Source of the DNA: Amycolatopsis bullii
GTDB taxonomy: Bacteria; Actinomycetota; Actinomycetes; Mycobacteriales; Pseudonocardiaceae
DNA length: 64,000 nucleotides
Direction: 5' to 3'
Assembly (NCBI RefSeq): GCF_014654205.1
Contig: NZ_BNAW01000009.1
Location: 124,001-188,000 of the forward strand
Shown: piece by piece, positions 16,541 through 25,404 of the stretch
Layout of the letters: the number at the start of each line of letters is the position of its first letter
Numbering within the stretch: position 1 is the first letter of the stretch
Program-made: the position numbers and the translations under genes
Notes under the pieces: model-generated
What the model saw: only the letters and a program-made list of their open reading frames with translations
The model's database searches: none
What the model was told of the DNA's origin: nothing

Positions 16541-16555
16541 CTGGAGACACAGCGC

Positions 16556-16966
16556 ATGACCAACGCCGCGCACACCATGTTCGCCGCCGACGAGGCGTCG
16601 CGCGCGCTGGGCATCGAACTCGTCGAAGCGAGCGACGGCCGGGCCGTGGCGACCATGACGATCACCCGCGAGATGGTCAACGGGCACGACATCGCCCACG
16701 GCGGGTACGTCTTCCTGCTGGCCGACACGACCTTCGCCTGCGCCTGCAACACCCACGGCCCGGTCACGGTCGCGGCGGGCGCCGAAATCTCCTTCGTCGC
16801 GGCCGGACGGCTCGGCGACCACCTCGTCGCCACGGCCACCGAGCGCACCCGCTACGGCCGCAACGGCATCTACGACGTCACGGTGCACCGGGAGACCCCC
16901 GCCGGGCCCGAGGTCGTCGCCGAATTCCGCGGCCGCAGCCGCGTCCTCTCCGCGAAACGGGATTGA
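16556..16966 (+). CDS. paaI: Hydroxyphenylacetyl-CoA thioesterase PaaI
   Basis: A 136-residue hot-dog thioesterase. The catalytic stretch NGHDIAHGGYVFLLADTTFA (about 42-61) is diagnostic of PaaI. It hydrolyses ring-hydroxylated phenylacetyl-CoA that would otherwise trap CoA. ATG 16556 is preferred to the longer frame, which would include the operator and promoter. The stop overlaps the region of the paaK start, so paaI-paaK-paaR form one operon. Confidence 0.93.
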   Translation: MTNAAHTMFAADEASRALGIELVEASDGRAVATMTITREMVNGHDIAHGGYVFLLADTTFACACNTHGPVTVAAGAEISFVAAGRLGDHLVATATERTRYGRNGIYDVTVHRETPAGPEVVAEFRGRSRVLSAKRD

Positions 16967-16968
16967 CC

Positions 16969-18246
16969 ATGATCGAGACGGACATCGGCGCGGACGAGCT
17001 GGCCGCCCTCCAGCTGGAACGTCTGCAGTGGACACTCCGGCACGCGTACGCCAACGTGCCCGCCTACACGCGGAAGTTCGACGAGGCCGGCGTCCACCCG
17101 GACGACTGCAAGGAGCTCGCCGACCTGGCGAAGTTCCCGTTCACCACCAAGCAGGACCTGCGGGAGAACTACCCGTTCGGGATGTTCGCCGTGCCGCAGG
17201 AGCAGGTCCGGCGCATCCACGCCTCCAGCGGCACCACCGGCAAGGCCACCGTCGTCGGGTACACCGAGCAGGACATCGACACGTGGGCGACGGTGATGGC
17301 CCGCTCGATCCACGCCGCGGGCGGCCGCCCGGGGCACAAGGTGCACGTCGCCTACGGCTACGGCCTGTTCACCGGCGGTCTCGGCGCGCACTACGGCGCC
17401 GAGAAGCTCGGCTGCACGGTGATCCCGGCGTCCGGCGGGATGACCGCGCGGCAGGTGCAGCTGATCACCGACTTCCGGCCCGAGGTCATCATGGTGACGC
17501 CGTCGTACATGCTGACGCTGCTCGACGAGTTCGAGCGCCAGGGCGTCGACCCTCGTACATCGTCACTGAAGGTGGGCATCTTCGGCGCCGAGCCGTGGAC
17601 CGAGCAGATGCGCGCGGAGATCGAGGAGCGGTTCGCGCTCGACGCCGTCGACATCTACGGGCTGTCGGAGGTGATGGGCCCGGGTGTCGCGCAGGAGTGC
17701 GTCGAGACGAAGGACGGTCTGCACATCTGGGAGGACCACTTCTACCCCGAGGTGATCGACCCGTACTCCGAGGAGGTCCTGGGCGGCGGGGAAACCGGGG
17801 AGCTCGTGTTCACGTCCCTGACCAAGCAGGCCCTGCCGATCATCCGCTACCGCACCCGGGACCTCACCGCGCTTTCCCCGGGGACGGCCCGGCCGGCGTT
17901 CCGGCGGATGGCCAAGGTCACCGGCCGCACCGACGACCTGATCATCCTGCGCGGGGTCAACGTCTTCCCGACGCAGATCGAGGAGATCGTGCTGCGGACG
18001 CCAGCGCTGAGCCCGCACTTCCAGCTCGTCCGGTCCACACGCGGCCGGCTCGACCACCTGACCGTGCGGGTGGAGGCCCGTCACGACGCTTCCGGCGAAG
18101 ACCGGGCGCGCGCGGCTTCGGAGCTGGTCAGCGGGGTGAAGGACGGAGTCGGCGTGACGGTGTCGGTGGACGTCGTCGATCCGGACACGCTGGAGCGGTC
18201 CATGGGCAAGATGCGGCGGATCGTCGACCAGCGGGAGAAGCCGTGA
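16969..18246 (+). CDS. paaK: Phenylacetate-CoA ligase
   Basis: A 425-residue adenylate-forming enzyme that activates phenylacetate with ATP and CoA, committing it to the pathway. The P-loop-like SSGTTGKATVVGYT lies near residues 88-101. The aromatic-binding and adenylation segments FGAEPW and YGLSEVMGPG and the hinge RTDDLIILRGVN follow. ATG 16969 is two bases past the paaI stop. A TTG six bases earlier would also work. The end overlaps the regulator gene by 4 bp (GTGA). Confidence 0.95.
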   Translation: MIETDIGADELAALQLERLQWTLRHAYANVPAYTRKFDEAGVHPDDCKELADLAKFPFTTKQDLRENYPFGMFAVPQEQVRRIHASSGTTGKATVVGYTEQDIDTWATVMARSIHAAGGRPGHKVHVAYGYGLFTGGLGAHYGAEKLGCTVIPASGGMTARQVQLITDFRPEVIMVTPSYMLTLLDEFERQGVDPRTSSLKVGIFGAEPWTEQMRAEIEERFALDAVDIYGLSEVMGPGVAQECVETKDGLHIWEDHFYPEVIDPYSEEVLGGGETGELVFTSLTKQALPIIRYRTRDLTALSPGTARPAFRRMAKVTGRTDDLIILRGVNVFPTQIEEIVLRTPALSPHFQLVRSTRGRLDHLTVRVEARHDASGEDRARAASELVSGVKDGVGVTVSVDVVDPDTLERSMGKMRRIVDQREKP

Positions 18247-18836
18247 CAACCCCGAGGCGCGGTCGGCCGGGCTACGACCTCGAATCGCTGCTGCAGGTGG
18301 CGGTGAAGCTGTTCAACGAGCGCGGCTACGACGGCACGAGCATGGAGGACCTCTCCCGCAAGCTCGGCATCACGAAGTCGGCGATCTACCACCACGTGCC
18401 CAGCAAGGAGGAGTTGCTGCGGCTGGCGGTCGACCGGGCCCTGGACGGGCTGTTCGAGGTCGCCTCCGAGACGGCGTTGCTCGACGGCCGGGCGATCGAC
18501 CGGCTGGAGCACCTGGTGCGCGGCAGCGTGGTGGTGCTGGCGGACCGGCTGCCGTTCGTGACGCTGTTGCTGCGCGTGCGCGGCAACACGAAGGTCGAGC
18601 GGGCGGCACTGGCGCGGCGGCGCGAGTTCGACCGGCTGGTGACGGACCTCGTGAAGCAGGCCGAAGCCGAAGGCGACGTGCGTCCGGACGTCGACCCGGC
18701 GGTCACCGCGCGGCTCGTGTTCGGCATGGTCAACTCGCTGATCGAGTGGTACAAGCCCCGGCGCGGCTCCTCGGCGGCCGAGGTCGCGGACGCGGTGTGC
18801 AAGGTGGCCTTCGAGGGCCTCCGCACCGGCTCGTGA
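18243..18836 (+). CDS. paaR: TetR-family regulator of the paa genes (PaaR)
   Basis: A 197-residue TetR protein. The helix-turn-helix is about residues 14-55 (FNERGYDGTSMEDLSRKLGITKSAIYHH, split across two helices). The last third, VFGMVNSLIEWY, is the helical dimer face. It overlaps paaK and is the third gene of the plus-strand paa operon. PaaR proteins respond to phenylacetyl-CoA and release operators such as the two at 16410 and 16519. The assignment rests on position; the ligand is inferred. The much longer overlapping frame is a shadow of paaK. Confidence 0.88.
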   Translation: MTTPRRGRPGYDLESLLQVAVKLFNERGYDGTSMEDLSRKLGITKSAIYHHVPSKEELLRLAVDRALDGLFEVASETALLDGRAIDRLEHLVRGSVVVLADRLPFVTLLLRVRGNTKVERAALARRREFDRLVTDLVKQAEAEGDVRPDVDPAVTARLVFGMVNSLIEWYKPRRGSSAAEVADAVCKVAFEGLRTGS

Positions 18837-18839
18837 GGA

Positions 18840-19151
18840 TCACTCCTCGGCGGTCTGCGGTGGACGGCGCGCCTGCCACAGCAGGGCTTCACGCAGCTGG
18901 CCGATGAGCCGCTCGTCGTCCGCTTCGGACGGGTCGACGCCCAGCGGGATCCAGCGCTCCGACACCTTCTCGCCCCGGTCGTAGCTGGAAATGACGATTC
19001 CCGAGTACGACACGGACGCTTCGTCCGCGCAGTCGCCGTCCGGCAGCGGCTCGCCGGCTTCGAAGGCGTCGTCGAAGCTGACGTGGCGATGCTGCAGGCG
19101 GACGCTCACCCAGCGCCCGGCCGGCCGGATCGGCGCGCCTTCTTCGTTCAT
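18840..19151 (-). CDS. Conserved hypothetical acidic protein
   Basis: A 103-residue protein with no motif I recognise. It is acidic, with a central SYSGIVISSYDRGEKVSERWIPLGVDP strand-rich part broken here for reference only at SYSGIVISSYDRG. It lacks a signal peptide and membrane segments. ATG 19151 has TAGGAG upstream, supporting translation. It is convergent with paaR (3-bp gap) and divergent from the TetR gene at 19345. Confidence 0.7.
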   Translation of the reverse strand: MNEEGAPIRPAGRWVSVRLQHRHVSFDDAFEAGEPLPDGDCADEASVSYSGIVISSYDRGEKVSERWIPLGVDPSEADDERLIGQLREALLWQARRPPQTAEE

Positions 19152-19297
19152 CTGCTCCTACCCCCGGTCCGGGCCCCCTGCCGTCTCGTCGCATCCGGGT
19201 GCCGAGGAGTTACCGGCGGGTTGTTCCGGTTGCGTAACGACAAAGGTTGGCGCGAAACACCGCTCGGCCGCCACCGGAGTCACTCTTTTGACGACGG

Positions 19298-19314
19298 GTC
19301 AACTACTTGTTGAC
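19298..19314. promoter_or_regulatory. Palindrome upstream of the TetR gene at 19345
   Basis: GTCAAC-TACTT-GTTGAC has perfect 6-bp arms and lies 30 bp before the TetR start. A second TTGAC on the left (19289) hints at overlapping sites. It is a plausible autoregulatory operator. Confidence 0.5.
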
Positions 19315-19344
19315 AGCCTGCCGATCCCCCGCGAGGCTGAGCGG

Positions 19345-20016
19345 ATGACCAGTGGGACCCGGCCCCGGCGCCGCCGGCTCGAGCCGGCCGAACGGCGTGC
19401 GGAGATCCTCGCCGCCGCCCGGCGGCTGTTCGGGGCGGGCAGCTACGCCTCGGTGTCCACTTCGGACATCGCCGAGGCCGCCGGGGTGGCGCGGCCGCTG
19501 ATCAACCACTACTTCGGCGGGAAGCGGGAGCTGTACCTGGAAGTCGTGCGGCAGCTGATGATCGTGCCCGCGCCGGTCACCGAAGCGCTGCCGGACACCA
19601 CGATGGAGCAGCGGCTGTCGATCGGCGTCGAACGGTGGATCGAGGTCGTGGACCGCAACCGCGACGCCTGGCTGACCGTGATCGGGCCCGAGGCGGCCGG
19701 GCGCGACCCCGAGATCGAGCGGATCATGCTGGAGGCCGACGAGATCGCCGCCGACCGGGTCCTGGAAGCCGCGCTGATGACCGGCGTGACCGAGGGCCGC
19801 GAAGAGCTGCGCGCGATGATCCGGTCGTTCGGCGGGATGCTGCGCGCGGCGTCACGGGAGTGGCTGATCCGCGGCACGCTGGACCGCGCGGCGCTGCGCA
19901 CCTTCCTCACCGATGCGCTCCTCAACCTGCTGAAGATCACCTACCCGGCGGTCCTCGCCGAGCGGCGCGGAACCGGCGGGCGAACGCCGCCGGCGTCATC
20001 CCGGTCCAGCGCTTGA
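19345..20016 (+). CDS. TetR-family regulator
   Basis: A 223-residue protein. The helix-turn-helix is at about 15-60: ILAAARRLFGAGSYASVSTSD, then AGVARPLINHYFGGKRELY. The C-terminal domain has a long FLTDALLNLLKITYPAVLAERR end. ATG 19345 was chosen as the start of the basic arm. The upstream frame includes the palindrome and has no ribosome site. Its 3' end overlaps the convergent AraC gene by 80 bp. The target is unknown; the neighbouring oxidoreductases are candidates. Confidence 0.88.
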   Translation: MTSGTRPRRRRLEPAERRAEILAAARRLFGAGSYASVSTSDIAEAAGVARPLINHYFGGKRELYLEVVRQLMIVPAPVTEALPDTTMEQRLSIGVERWIEVVDRNRDAWLTVIGPEAAGRDPEIERIMLEADEIAADRVLEAALMTGVTEGREELRAMIRSFGGMLRAASREWLIRGTLDRAALRTFLTDALLNLLKITYPAVLAERRGTGGRTPPASSRSSA

Positions 20017-20992
20017 ACGCGTGGATGAAGCTCGACGCCTCGGCGTACCCGAGCCGGTAGGCGACGTCCTCGACCGACAACACGCCGGTGTCCAGGAGCT
20101 CTTCGGCGAGCGTCTGGCGGACTTCGTCGACCAGGGCCCGGTAGCTCGTGCCGGCTTCGGTGAGGCGGCGGCGCAGGGTGCGGGTGCTGAGCGTCAGCTG
20201 GCGGGCGATTTCGTCCATCCCGGCGTCGACGCCGCCGAGCCGGACCAGGCGCTCGCGTACCTGCTGCGAAATGCCGGAACGCTGCCGACGCCGCGTGACG
20301 AGCGCTTCGCACTGCGCGGCGCACAGGGCGACCGTCTGGTCGTTGGCCTGCGGCAGCGGCCGGCTCAGCAGCGCCGGATCGAGCGTCGCCCGGCAGGCGT
20401 CGGCGCCGAAGCGCGGCCGCACGCCGAACGCGGCCCGGTACGGCTCCACGGTGGCCGTTTCGTGCCGGAATGTCAGCTCGTCCAGCGCGATCTCGGGCAG
20501 GAGGTCGCGCATGACGGCGAAGATCGCGGCCAGGTCGCGCAGGACGAGGAAGCGGGCGACGTCGGCAGGCACGCGGCTGTCGTCGAGTTCGAGGGTCAGC
20601 CGGTCGGCGCCGAGGACGACGTGCGGGATGCAGAAGGCGAAGCTCAGGTCGAAGTAGCGGAGGGCGAACAACATCGCGTCCCGCAACGTCGGGCTGCTGA
20701 TGCAGGCGAAGCCGAAGATGCCGAAGGTGGTGACGCGGTAGCGGCGGCCCAGCTCCAGCGCCGCCGCGTCCGAACCGTCCAGATCGGCCAGTGCCCGGAC
20801 GACGGCCAGCTCCTGGCGCGCGTCGACCTGGACGGCCGGGTCGGCGAGCAGCTCCGGCGTGAGCGTGGTGTTCGCCAGGAGCCTGCCGCCCGGGAGGCCG
20901 CGTTCGGCGGCGAACCGGGTCATCAGCTCGATGCTCGCGGTGCCGCGCGGGAAGTCCCAGTCCCCGACGGCGGGCGCGGCGAGCTCGGCCAT
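19937..20992 (-). CDS. AraC-family regulator, VirS-like
   Basis: A 351-residue protein with an N-terminal arabinose-binding-like sensor domain (PF12625 type, about 20-210). The C-terminal double helix-turn-helix (about 250-345) has LSTRTLRRRLTEAGTSYRAL and VAYRLGYAEASSFIHAFKRW. The layout equals mycobacterial VirS, which regulates the mymA monooxygenase operon under acid stress. Here the monooxygenase gene stands 1.25 kb away, beyond one divergent gene. The 3' end overlaps the convergent TetR gene by 80 bp. ATG 20992 begins at the usual point before the sensor domain. Confidence 0.88.
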   Translation of the reverse strand: MAELAAPAVGDWDFPRGTASIELMTRFAAERGLPGGRLLANTTLTPELLADPAVQVDARQELAVVRALADLDGSDAAALELGRRYRVTTFGIFGFACISSPTLRDAMLFALRYFDLSFAFCIPHVVLGADRLTLELDDSRVPADVARFLVLRDLAAIFAVMRDLLPEIALDELTFRHETATVEPYRAAFGVRPRFGADACRATLDPALLSRPLPQANDQTVALCAAQCEALVTRRRQRSGISQQVRERLVRLGGVDAGMDEIARQLTLSTRTLRRRLTEAGTSYRALVDEVRQTLAEELLDTGVLSVEDVAYRLGYAEASSFIHAFKRWTGMTPAAFARRFRAARRGPPGR

Positions 20993-21072
20993 GGCCGGAA
21001 TTCTGGATCACGCCGGGAGAACGTGTCCAATCGAGGACCGGAACTGTCCGGGATGATCGTTAGGGTGATCGC

Positions 21073-22167
21073 GTGGAGAACTTGAGCCGACGAGCCGTCA
21101 ACCGCGCCACGCTGGAGCGGCAACTGCTGCTGAGCCGGGCGAAGATGTCCGCTTTCGACGCGGTGGAGCACCTGGCCGGGCTCCAGGCGCAGGCGCCGTT
21201 TCCGCCGTACTTCGGGCTGTGGTCACGGCTGGAGGGGTTTCGGCCGGCGGAGCTCGTGGAGCTGCTCGAGAGCCGCCGCGTGGTGCGGATCGCGCTGATG
21301 CGCGGCACGGTCCACCTGGTGACGGCGGCGGACGCGCTGGCGTGGCGGCCGGTGGTCCAGGCGATCTACGACCGCGATCTGAAGCAGAACACGCTGCACG
21401 CGAGTGCGCTGGCGGGGCTCGACCACGATCTCGTCGCCGAGGCGGCGCGAAAGCTGCTCCTCGGCGGCCCGATGCCGGGGAACGCGCTGGGTGCCGAGCT
21501 GGCCCGGACCTGGGACGCCCCGCCGTCTTCCCTGACGCACCTGGCCCGCGGCCGGCTGCCGCTGGTGCAGACCCCGCCGCGGGCGATCTGGGGCAAGGCC
21601 GGGCAGACGACGTACGCGTGCCTGGAAGAGTGGGTCGGTGCTCCCCTGTCGCCGCCTTCGCCCACTTCGCTGATTGCGCGGTACCTGCGTGCGTTCGGCC
21701 CGGCCACGGTGGCGGACGTCCAGACGTGGGCGGGCATCACCCGCCTAGGCGAGGTGGCGTCTTCGATGGACCTCCGGCGCTACCGCGACCCGGACGGCCG
21801 CGAGCTGCTGGACCTGCCGGAGCTGACGGTGCCCGACGAGGACACCCCGGCACCGCCGCGGCTGCTGGGGCCGTTCGACCAGATGATCCTGTCGTACGCG
21901 GACCGGACGCGGGTGATCTCGGACGCCTACCGCAAGCGCGTGATCTCGCACAACGGCCTGGTCAAGGGCACGCTGCTGGTCGATGGCCAGGTGTGCGGGT
22001 TCTGGGACATCAAGGCAACGCGGAAGGCGGCGGTCATCGAGCTGTCGCCGTTCGAGAAGCTGGCGAAGCGGACAGTGTCGGCGTTGGAGAAGTCGGCGGG
22101 CGAGCTGGTGAAGTGGGCGGAAGAGGGCGCGGAGACGCACGAGGTGCGCGTCCACCCGCCGGAGTGA
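21073..22167 (+). CDS. Winged-helix DNA-binding domain protein (HTH_42 family)
   Basis: A 364-residue protein of the PF06224 type, related to YcaQ/AlkZ-like glycosylases. The N-terminal HLAGLQAQAPFPPYFGLWSR (about 36-55) and the RIALMRGTVHLV segment are hallmark. The central and C-terminal winged helices follow, with a VKGTLLVDGQVCGFW strand. Members unhook interstrand crosslinks in some cases. I do not see enough to claim catalytic activity. GTG 21073 is preceded by a TTAGGG-type -10 that would give a leaderless message. It is divergent from the VirS-like gene across an 80-bp gap. Confidence 0.82.
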   Translation: MENLSRRAVNRATLERQLLLSRAKMSAFDAVEHLAGLQAQAPFPPYFGLWSRLEGFRPAELVELLESRRVVRIALMRGTVHLVTAADALAWRPVVQAIYDRDLKQNTLHASALAGLDHDLVAEAARKLLLGGPMPGNALGAELARTWDAPPSSLTHLARGRLPLVQTPPRAIWGKAGQTTYACLEEWVGAPLSPPSPTSLIARYLRAFGPATVADVQTWAGITRLGEVASSMDLRRYRDPDGRELLDLPELTVPDEDTPAPPRLLGPFDQMILSYADRTRVISDAYRKRVISHNGLVKGTLLVDGQVCGFWDIKATRKAAVIELSPFEKLAKRTVSALEKSAGELVKWAEEGAETHEVRVHPPE

Positions 22168-22242
22168 GGCTGGCCGGAAATCTCGATTGAGTGACCGTTC
22201 GTGGCCTGTTGTCACAGCCAGGGAGTCCGTAGCTTTTCGGAC

Positions 22243-23703
22243 ATGACTGGTTCGGCGAAGGGGCCGTCGGTGCTGATCGTGGGCACCGGGTTCGGCGGCA
22301 TCGGGACGGCGATCGAGCTCAAGCGCGCGGGGTTCACCGACTTCACGATCCTCGAGAGCGCGGCCGAACCCGGCGGCGTCTGGCGGGACAACACCTACCC
22401 GGGCGCCGCGTGCGACATCCCGTCGCCGCTGTACTCCTTCTCCTTCGAGCCCAACCCGCGGTGGCCGAAGCGGTTCTCGCACCAGCCCGACATCCTCGCC
22501 TACCTTCGGCGCGTCATCGCGAAGTACGGCCTGGAACCGCACATCCGGTACCACCGCGAGGTCACCGCGGCCGCGTTCGACGAAGACCGCGGGCTCTGGC
22601 GCGTGGAAACCGGCACCGGGGAGACGTTCGAGGCGAACGTCTTCGTGCCCGCCGTCGGGCAGCTGTCGCGGCCGGTGCTGCCGGACATCCCGAACCGGGA
22701 GAGCTTCGCCGGCGACGCCTTCCACTCCGCGCGGTGGGACCACGACGTCGACCTGACCGGCAAGCGCGTCGCCGTCATCGGGACCGGGGCCAGCGCCGTG
22801 CAGTTCGTGCCCGAGCTGCGGAAACGCGCGCAGCACGTCACGGTCTTCCAGCGCACGCCGCCGTACGTGATGGCGAAGTCCGACCCGAGCTACCGGCGGT
22901 GGCAGCACTGGCTGTTCGAGCACCTGCCGCCGACGCAGCTGCTCGGCCGGCTGCGGATCTTCCTGCTCGCCGAGTACGCCACGTACGCGATGACACGCCA
23001 CCCCGCGCTGGCGAAGATGTTCGAACTGCGGACCGCGCAGCTGCGGCGCCGTCACATCAAGGACCGGGAGCTGCGGGCGAAGCTGACGCCGTCCTATCCC
23101 CTCGGCTGCAAGCGGATCCTCTTCACCAACGACTACCTGCCCGCGCTGGCGCAGCCGAACGTGGACGTCGAGACGCGGCGGATCGCCGAGATCACCGAGA
23201 AGGGCGTGCGGGTCGAGGACGGGACCGAGATCGAGGCGGACGTCCTGGTCTACGGCACCGGTTTCGCCGCGACGCAGTTCCTCGGCCGGATGGAGGTGCG
23301 CGGCCTCGGCGGGCGGTCCCTGGACGACGAGTGGTCCGGCGGCGCGCGGGCCTACCTGGGCATGACCGTGCCCGGCTTCCCCAACCTGTTCTGCGTCTAC
23401 GGGCCCAACACCAACCTCGGCGCCGGGTCCATCATCTACATGATCGAGCGCCAGGCGCGCTACATCCGGCAGGCGGTGGAACGGCTCGCGCGGCCGGAGG
23501 TGTCCTATGTGGACGTGCGGCCGGAGGTCGAAGAGCGGTACGACCGGGAGGTACAGGGGCGGCTGGGCCGGAGCGTGTGGAGCGCCTGCACGAGCTGGTA
23601 CCGGCAGGCGGACGGCCGGGTGACGACCAACTGGCCCGGCCTGGTCACCGAGTACGACCGCCGGACCCGGCGCTTCGACGTCGCCGACTACCGGGTGGCG
23701 TGA
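22243..23703 (+). CDS. Flavin monooxygenase, Baeyer-Villiger type (MymA-like)
   Basis: A 486-residue FAD- and NADPH-dependent monooxygenase. The FAD Rossmann motif GTGFGGIG is at 14-21. The Baeyer-Villiger fingerprint FxGxxxHxxxWD is complete at 155-166 (FAGDAFHSARWD). The NADPH Rossmann motif GTGASA is at 180-185. It would insert oxygen next to a ketone in a lipid or steroid substrate. ATG 22243 lacks a close ribosome site; TAGCTT at about 22230 suggests a leaderless start. The stop overlaps the GMC oxidoreductase start (TGATG), so the two act together. The VirS-like regulator nearby supports a mymA-type locus. Confidence 0.9.
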   Translation: MTGSAKGPSVLIVGTGFGGIGTAIELKRAGFTDFTILESAAEPGGVWRDNTYPGAACDIPSPLYSFSFEPNPRWPKRFSHQPDILAYLRRVIAKYGLEPHIRYHREVTAAAFDEDRGLWRVETGTGETFEANVFVPAVGQLSRPVLPDIPNRESFAGDAFHSARWDHDVDLTGKRVAVIGTGASAVQFVPELRKRAQHVTVFQRTPPYVMAKSDPSYRRWQHWLFEHLPPTQLLGRLRIFLLAEYATYAMTRHPALAKMFELRTAQLRRRHIKDRELRAKLTPSYPLGCKRILFTNDYLPALAQPNVDVETRRIAEITEKGVRVEDGTEIEADVLVYGTGFAATQFLGRMEVRGLGGRSLDDEWSGGARAYLGMTVPGFPNLFCVYGPNTNLGAGSIIYMIERQARYIRQAVERLARPEVSYVDVRPEVEERYDREVQGRLGRSVWSACTSWYRQADGRVTTNWPGLVTEYDRRTRRFDVADYRVA

Positions 23704-25355
23704 TGGACTACGACGTGCTGGTGATCGGTTCGGGGTTCGGCGGCAGCGTCACGGCGCTGCGGCTGACCGAGAAGGGCTACCGCGTCGGCGTGCTGGAAAC
23801 CGGCCGCCGGTTCGCCGACGACGAGTTCGCGAAGACGTCGTGGCGGGTGCGGAAGTACCTGTGGGCGCCCGCCTTGCGCTGCTTCGGCATCCAGCGGCTG
23901 ACGCTGCTGAAGAACACGTTCGTGATGAGCGGCTCCGGCGTCGGCGGGGGTTCGCTGGTATACGCGAACACGCTGTACGAGCCCCCGGACGGGTTCTACG
24001 AAGACCCGCAGTGGGCGCACATCACGGACTGGAAGGCCGAGCTGGCGCCGTACTACGACCAGGCGAAGCGGATGCTCGGCGTGGTCGAGAACCCGGCGAC
24101 GACGGCCGCGGACCGGGTCCTGCAGAACGTGGCCGACGACATGGGCATCGGCCACACGTACCGGCGCACCCCCGTCGGCGTCTACTTCGGACAGTCCGGG
24201 GTGGACCCGTTCTTCGGCGGCGCGGGGCCGGCGCGGACCTCCTGCACGCTGTGCGGCGAATGCATGACCGGGTGCCGGGTCGGGGCGAAGAACACGACGG
24301 TCAAGAACTACCTGTACCTGGCCGAGCAGGCGGGTGCGGAGGTGCACCCCTTGACGACGGCGGTGTCGGTGCGGCCGATTCCCGGCGGGTACGCGGTGGA
24401 CACGCGGCGCACGGGCGGTCTTTCCCGCCGCACGTTCACCGCGACGCAGGTGGTGTTCTCCGCGGCCGCTCTGGGCACGCAGCGATTGCTGCATCGCATG
24501 CGTGACACCGGCACTTTGCCGCTCGTGTCCCCGCGGCTCGGGCTCCTGGCCCGCACGAACTCCGAAGCGGTGCTGGCGGCGCGGTCGCTGCGGGCGGACA
24601 CGGACTACTCGCGCGGGGTCGCGATCACGTCGTCGATCCACCCGGACGCGGTGACGCACGTGGAGCCGGTGCGGTACGGGCGCGGCAGCAACCTGATGGG
24701 CCTGCTGGCGACGGTGCTGGTGGACGGCTCGCCCGGCCGCCGCCGCTGGGTGCTGGGCCTGCGGGAACTGTGGCGCGCCCGGCGGAACCTGCTGCGGATA
24801 CACAACCCGCGCCGGTGGTCCGAGCGGATGATCGGGCTGCTGGTGATGCAGACGCTGGACAATTCGGTGACGACGTACACGAAACGCGGGCTGTTCGGCC
24901 GGCGCATGACCACCCGCCAGGGCGCGGGGGCGCCGTCGCCGGACTGGATCCCGGCCGGCCACGAGGTGACGCGCCGGGTGGCCGCGAAGATCGGCGGGCT
25001 GCCGCAGGGCGCGTGGACGGACATGGCGAACATCCCGATCACGGGCCACTTCATCGGTGGCTGCACGATCGGCGACTCCCCCGCTTCGGGGGTGATCGAT
25101 CCCTATCAGCGGCTGTACGGGTACCCGGGCCTGCACGTGGTGGACGGGTCGGCGATCTCGGCCAACCTCGGCGTGAACCCCTCTTTGACGATCACGGCCC
25201 AGGCGGAGCGGGCGATGGCGTTCTGGCCGAACCGGGGAGAAGCGGACCCGCGGCCGCCGCTGGGTGCGGAGTACCGGCGCGTGGCGGCGGTGGCGCCGAA
25301 GAACCCGGTGGTGCCCGCGGAGGCACCGGGAGCCCTTCGGCTGCCGATGGCGTGA
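23703..25355 (+). CDS. GMC oxidoreductase, cholesterol-oxidase type
   Basis: A 550-residue flavoprotein. The FAD motif GSGFGGS is at 9-15 and MSGSGVGGGSLVYAN follows. CTLCGECMTGC with the following GAKNT is the cysteine segment typical of mycobacterial ChoD-like proteins. The C-terminal GHFIGGCTIGDSP and ISANLGVNPSLTITAQAER are GMC signatures. It would oxidise an alcohol, perhaps a 3-hydroxysteroid, to the ketone the coupled monooxygenase could use. No signal peptide is present, so it is cytoplasmic. It overlaps the monooxygenase by one base. A terminator follows directly. Confidence 0.88.
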   Translation: MDYDVLVIGSGFGGSVTALRLTEKGYRVGVLETGRRFADDEFAKTSWRVRKYLWAPALRCFGIQRLTLLKNTFVMSGSGVGGGSLVYANTLYEPPDGFYEDPQWAHITDWKAELAPYYDQAKRMLGVVENPATTAADRVLQNVADDMGIGHTYRRTPVGVYFGQSGVDPFFGGAGPARTSCTLCGECMTGCRVGAKNTTVKNYLYLAEQAGAEVHPLTTAVSVRPIPGGYAVDTRRTGGLSRRTFTATQVVFSAAALGTQRLLHRMRDTGTLPLVSPRLGLLARTNSEAVLAARSLRADTDYSRGVAITSSIHPDAVTHVEPVRYGRGSNLMGLLATVLVDGSPGRRRWVLGLRELWRARRNLLRIHNPRRWSERMIGLLVMQTLDNSVTTYTKRGLFGRRMTTRQGAGAPSPDWIPAGHEVTRRVAAKIGGLPQGAWTDMANIPITGHFIGGCTIGDSPASGVIDPYQRLYGYPGLHVVDGSAISANLGVNPSLTITAQAERAMAFWPNRGEADPRPPLGAEYRRVAAVAPKNPVVPAEAPGALRLPMA

Positions 25356-25358
25356 GAA

Positions 25359-25389
25359 GGCCCTCCCGGACCGCGCCGCCGGGAGGGCC
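25359..25389. terminator. Bidirectional terminator, GMC oxidase / chitinase
   Basis: GGCCCTCCCGG and CCGGGAGGGCC form a perfect 11-bp stem around a 9-base loop in the 49-bp gap between two convergent genes. Confidence 0.75.
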
Positions 25390-25404
25390 ACACTCAGCGC
25401 ACGG

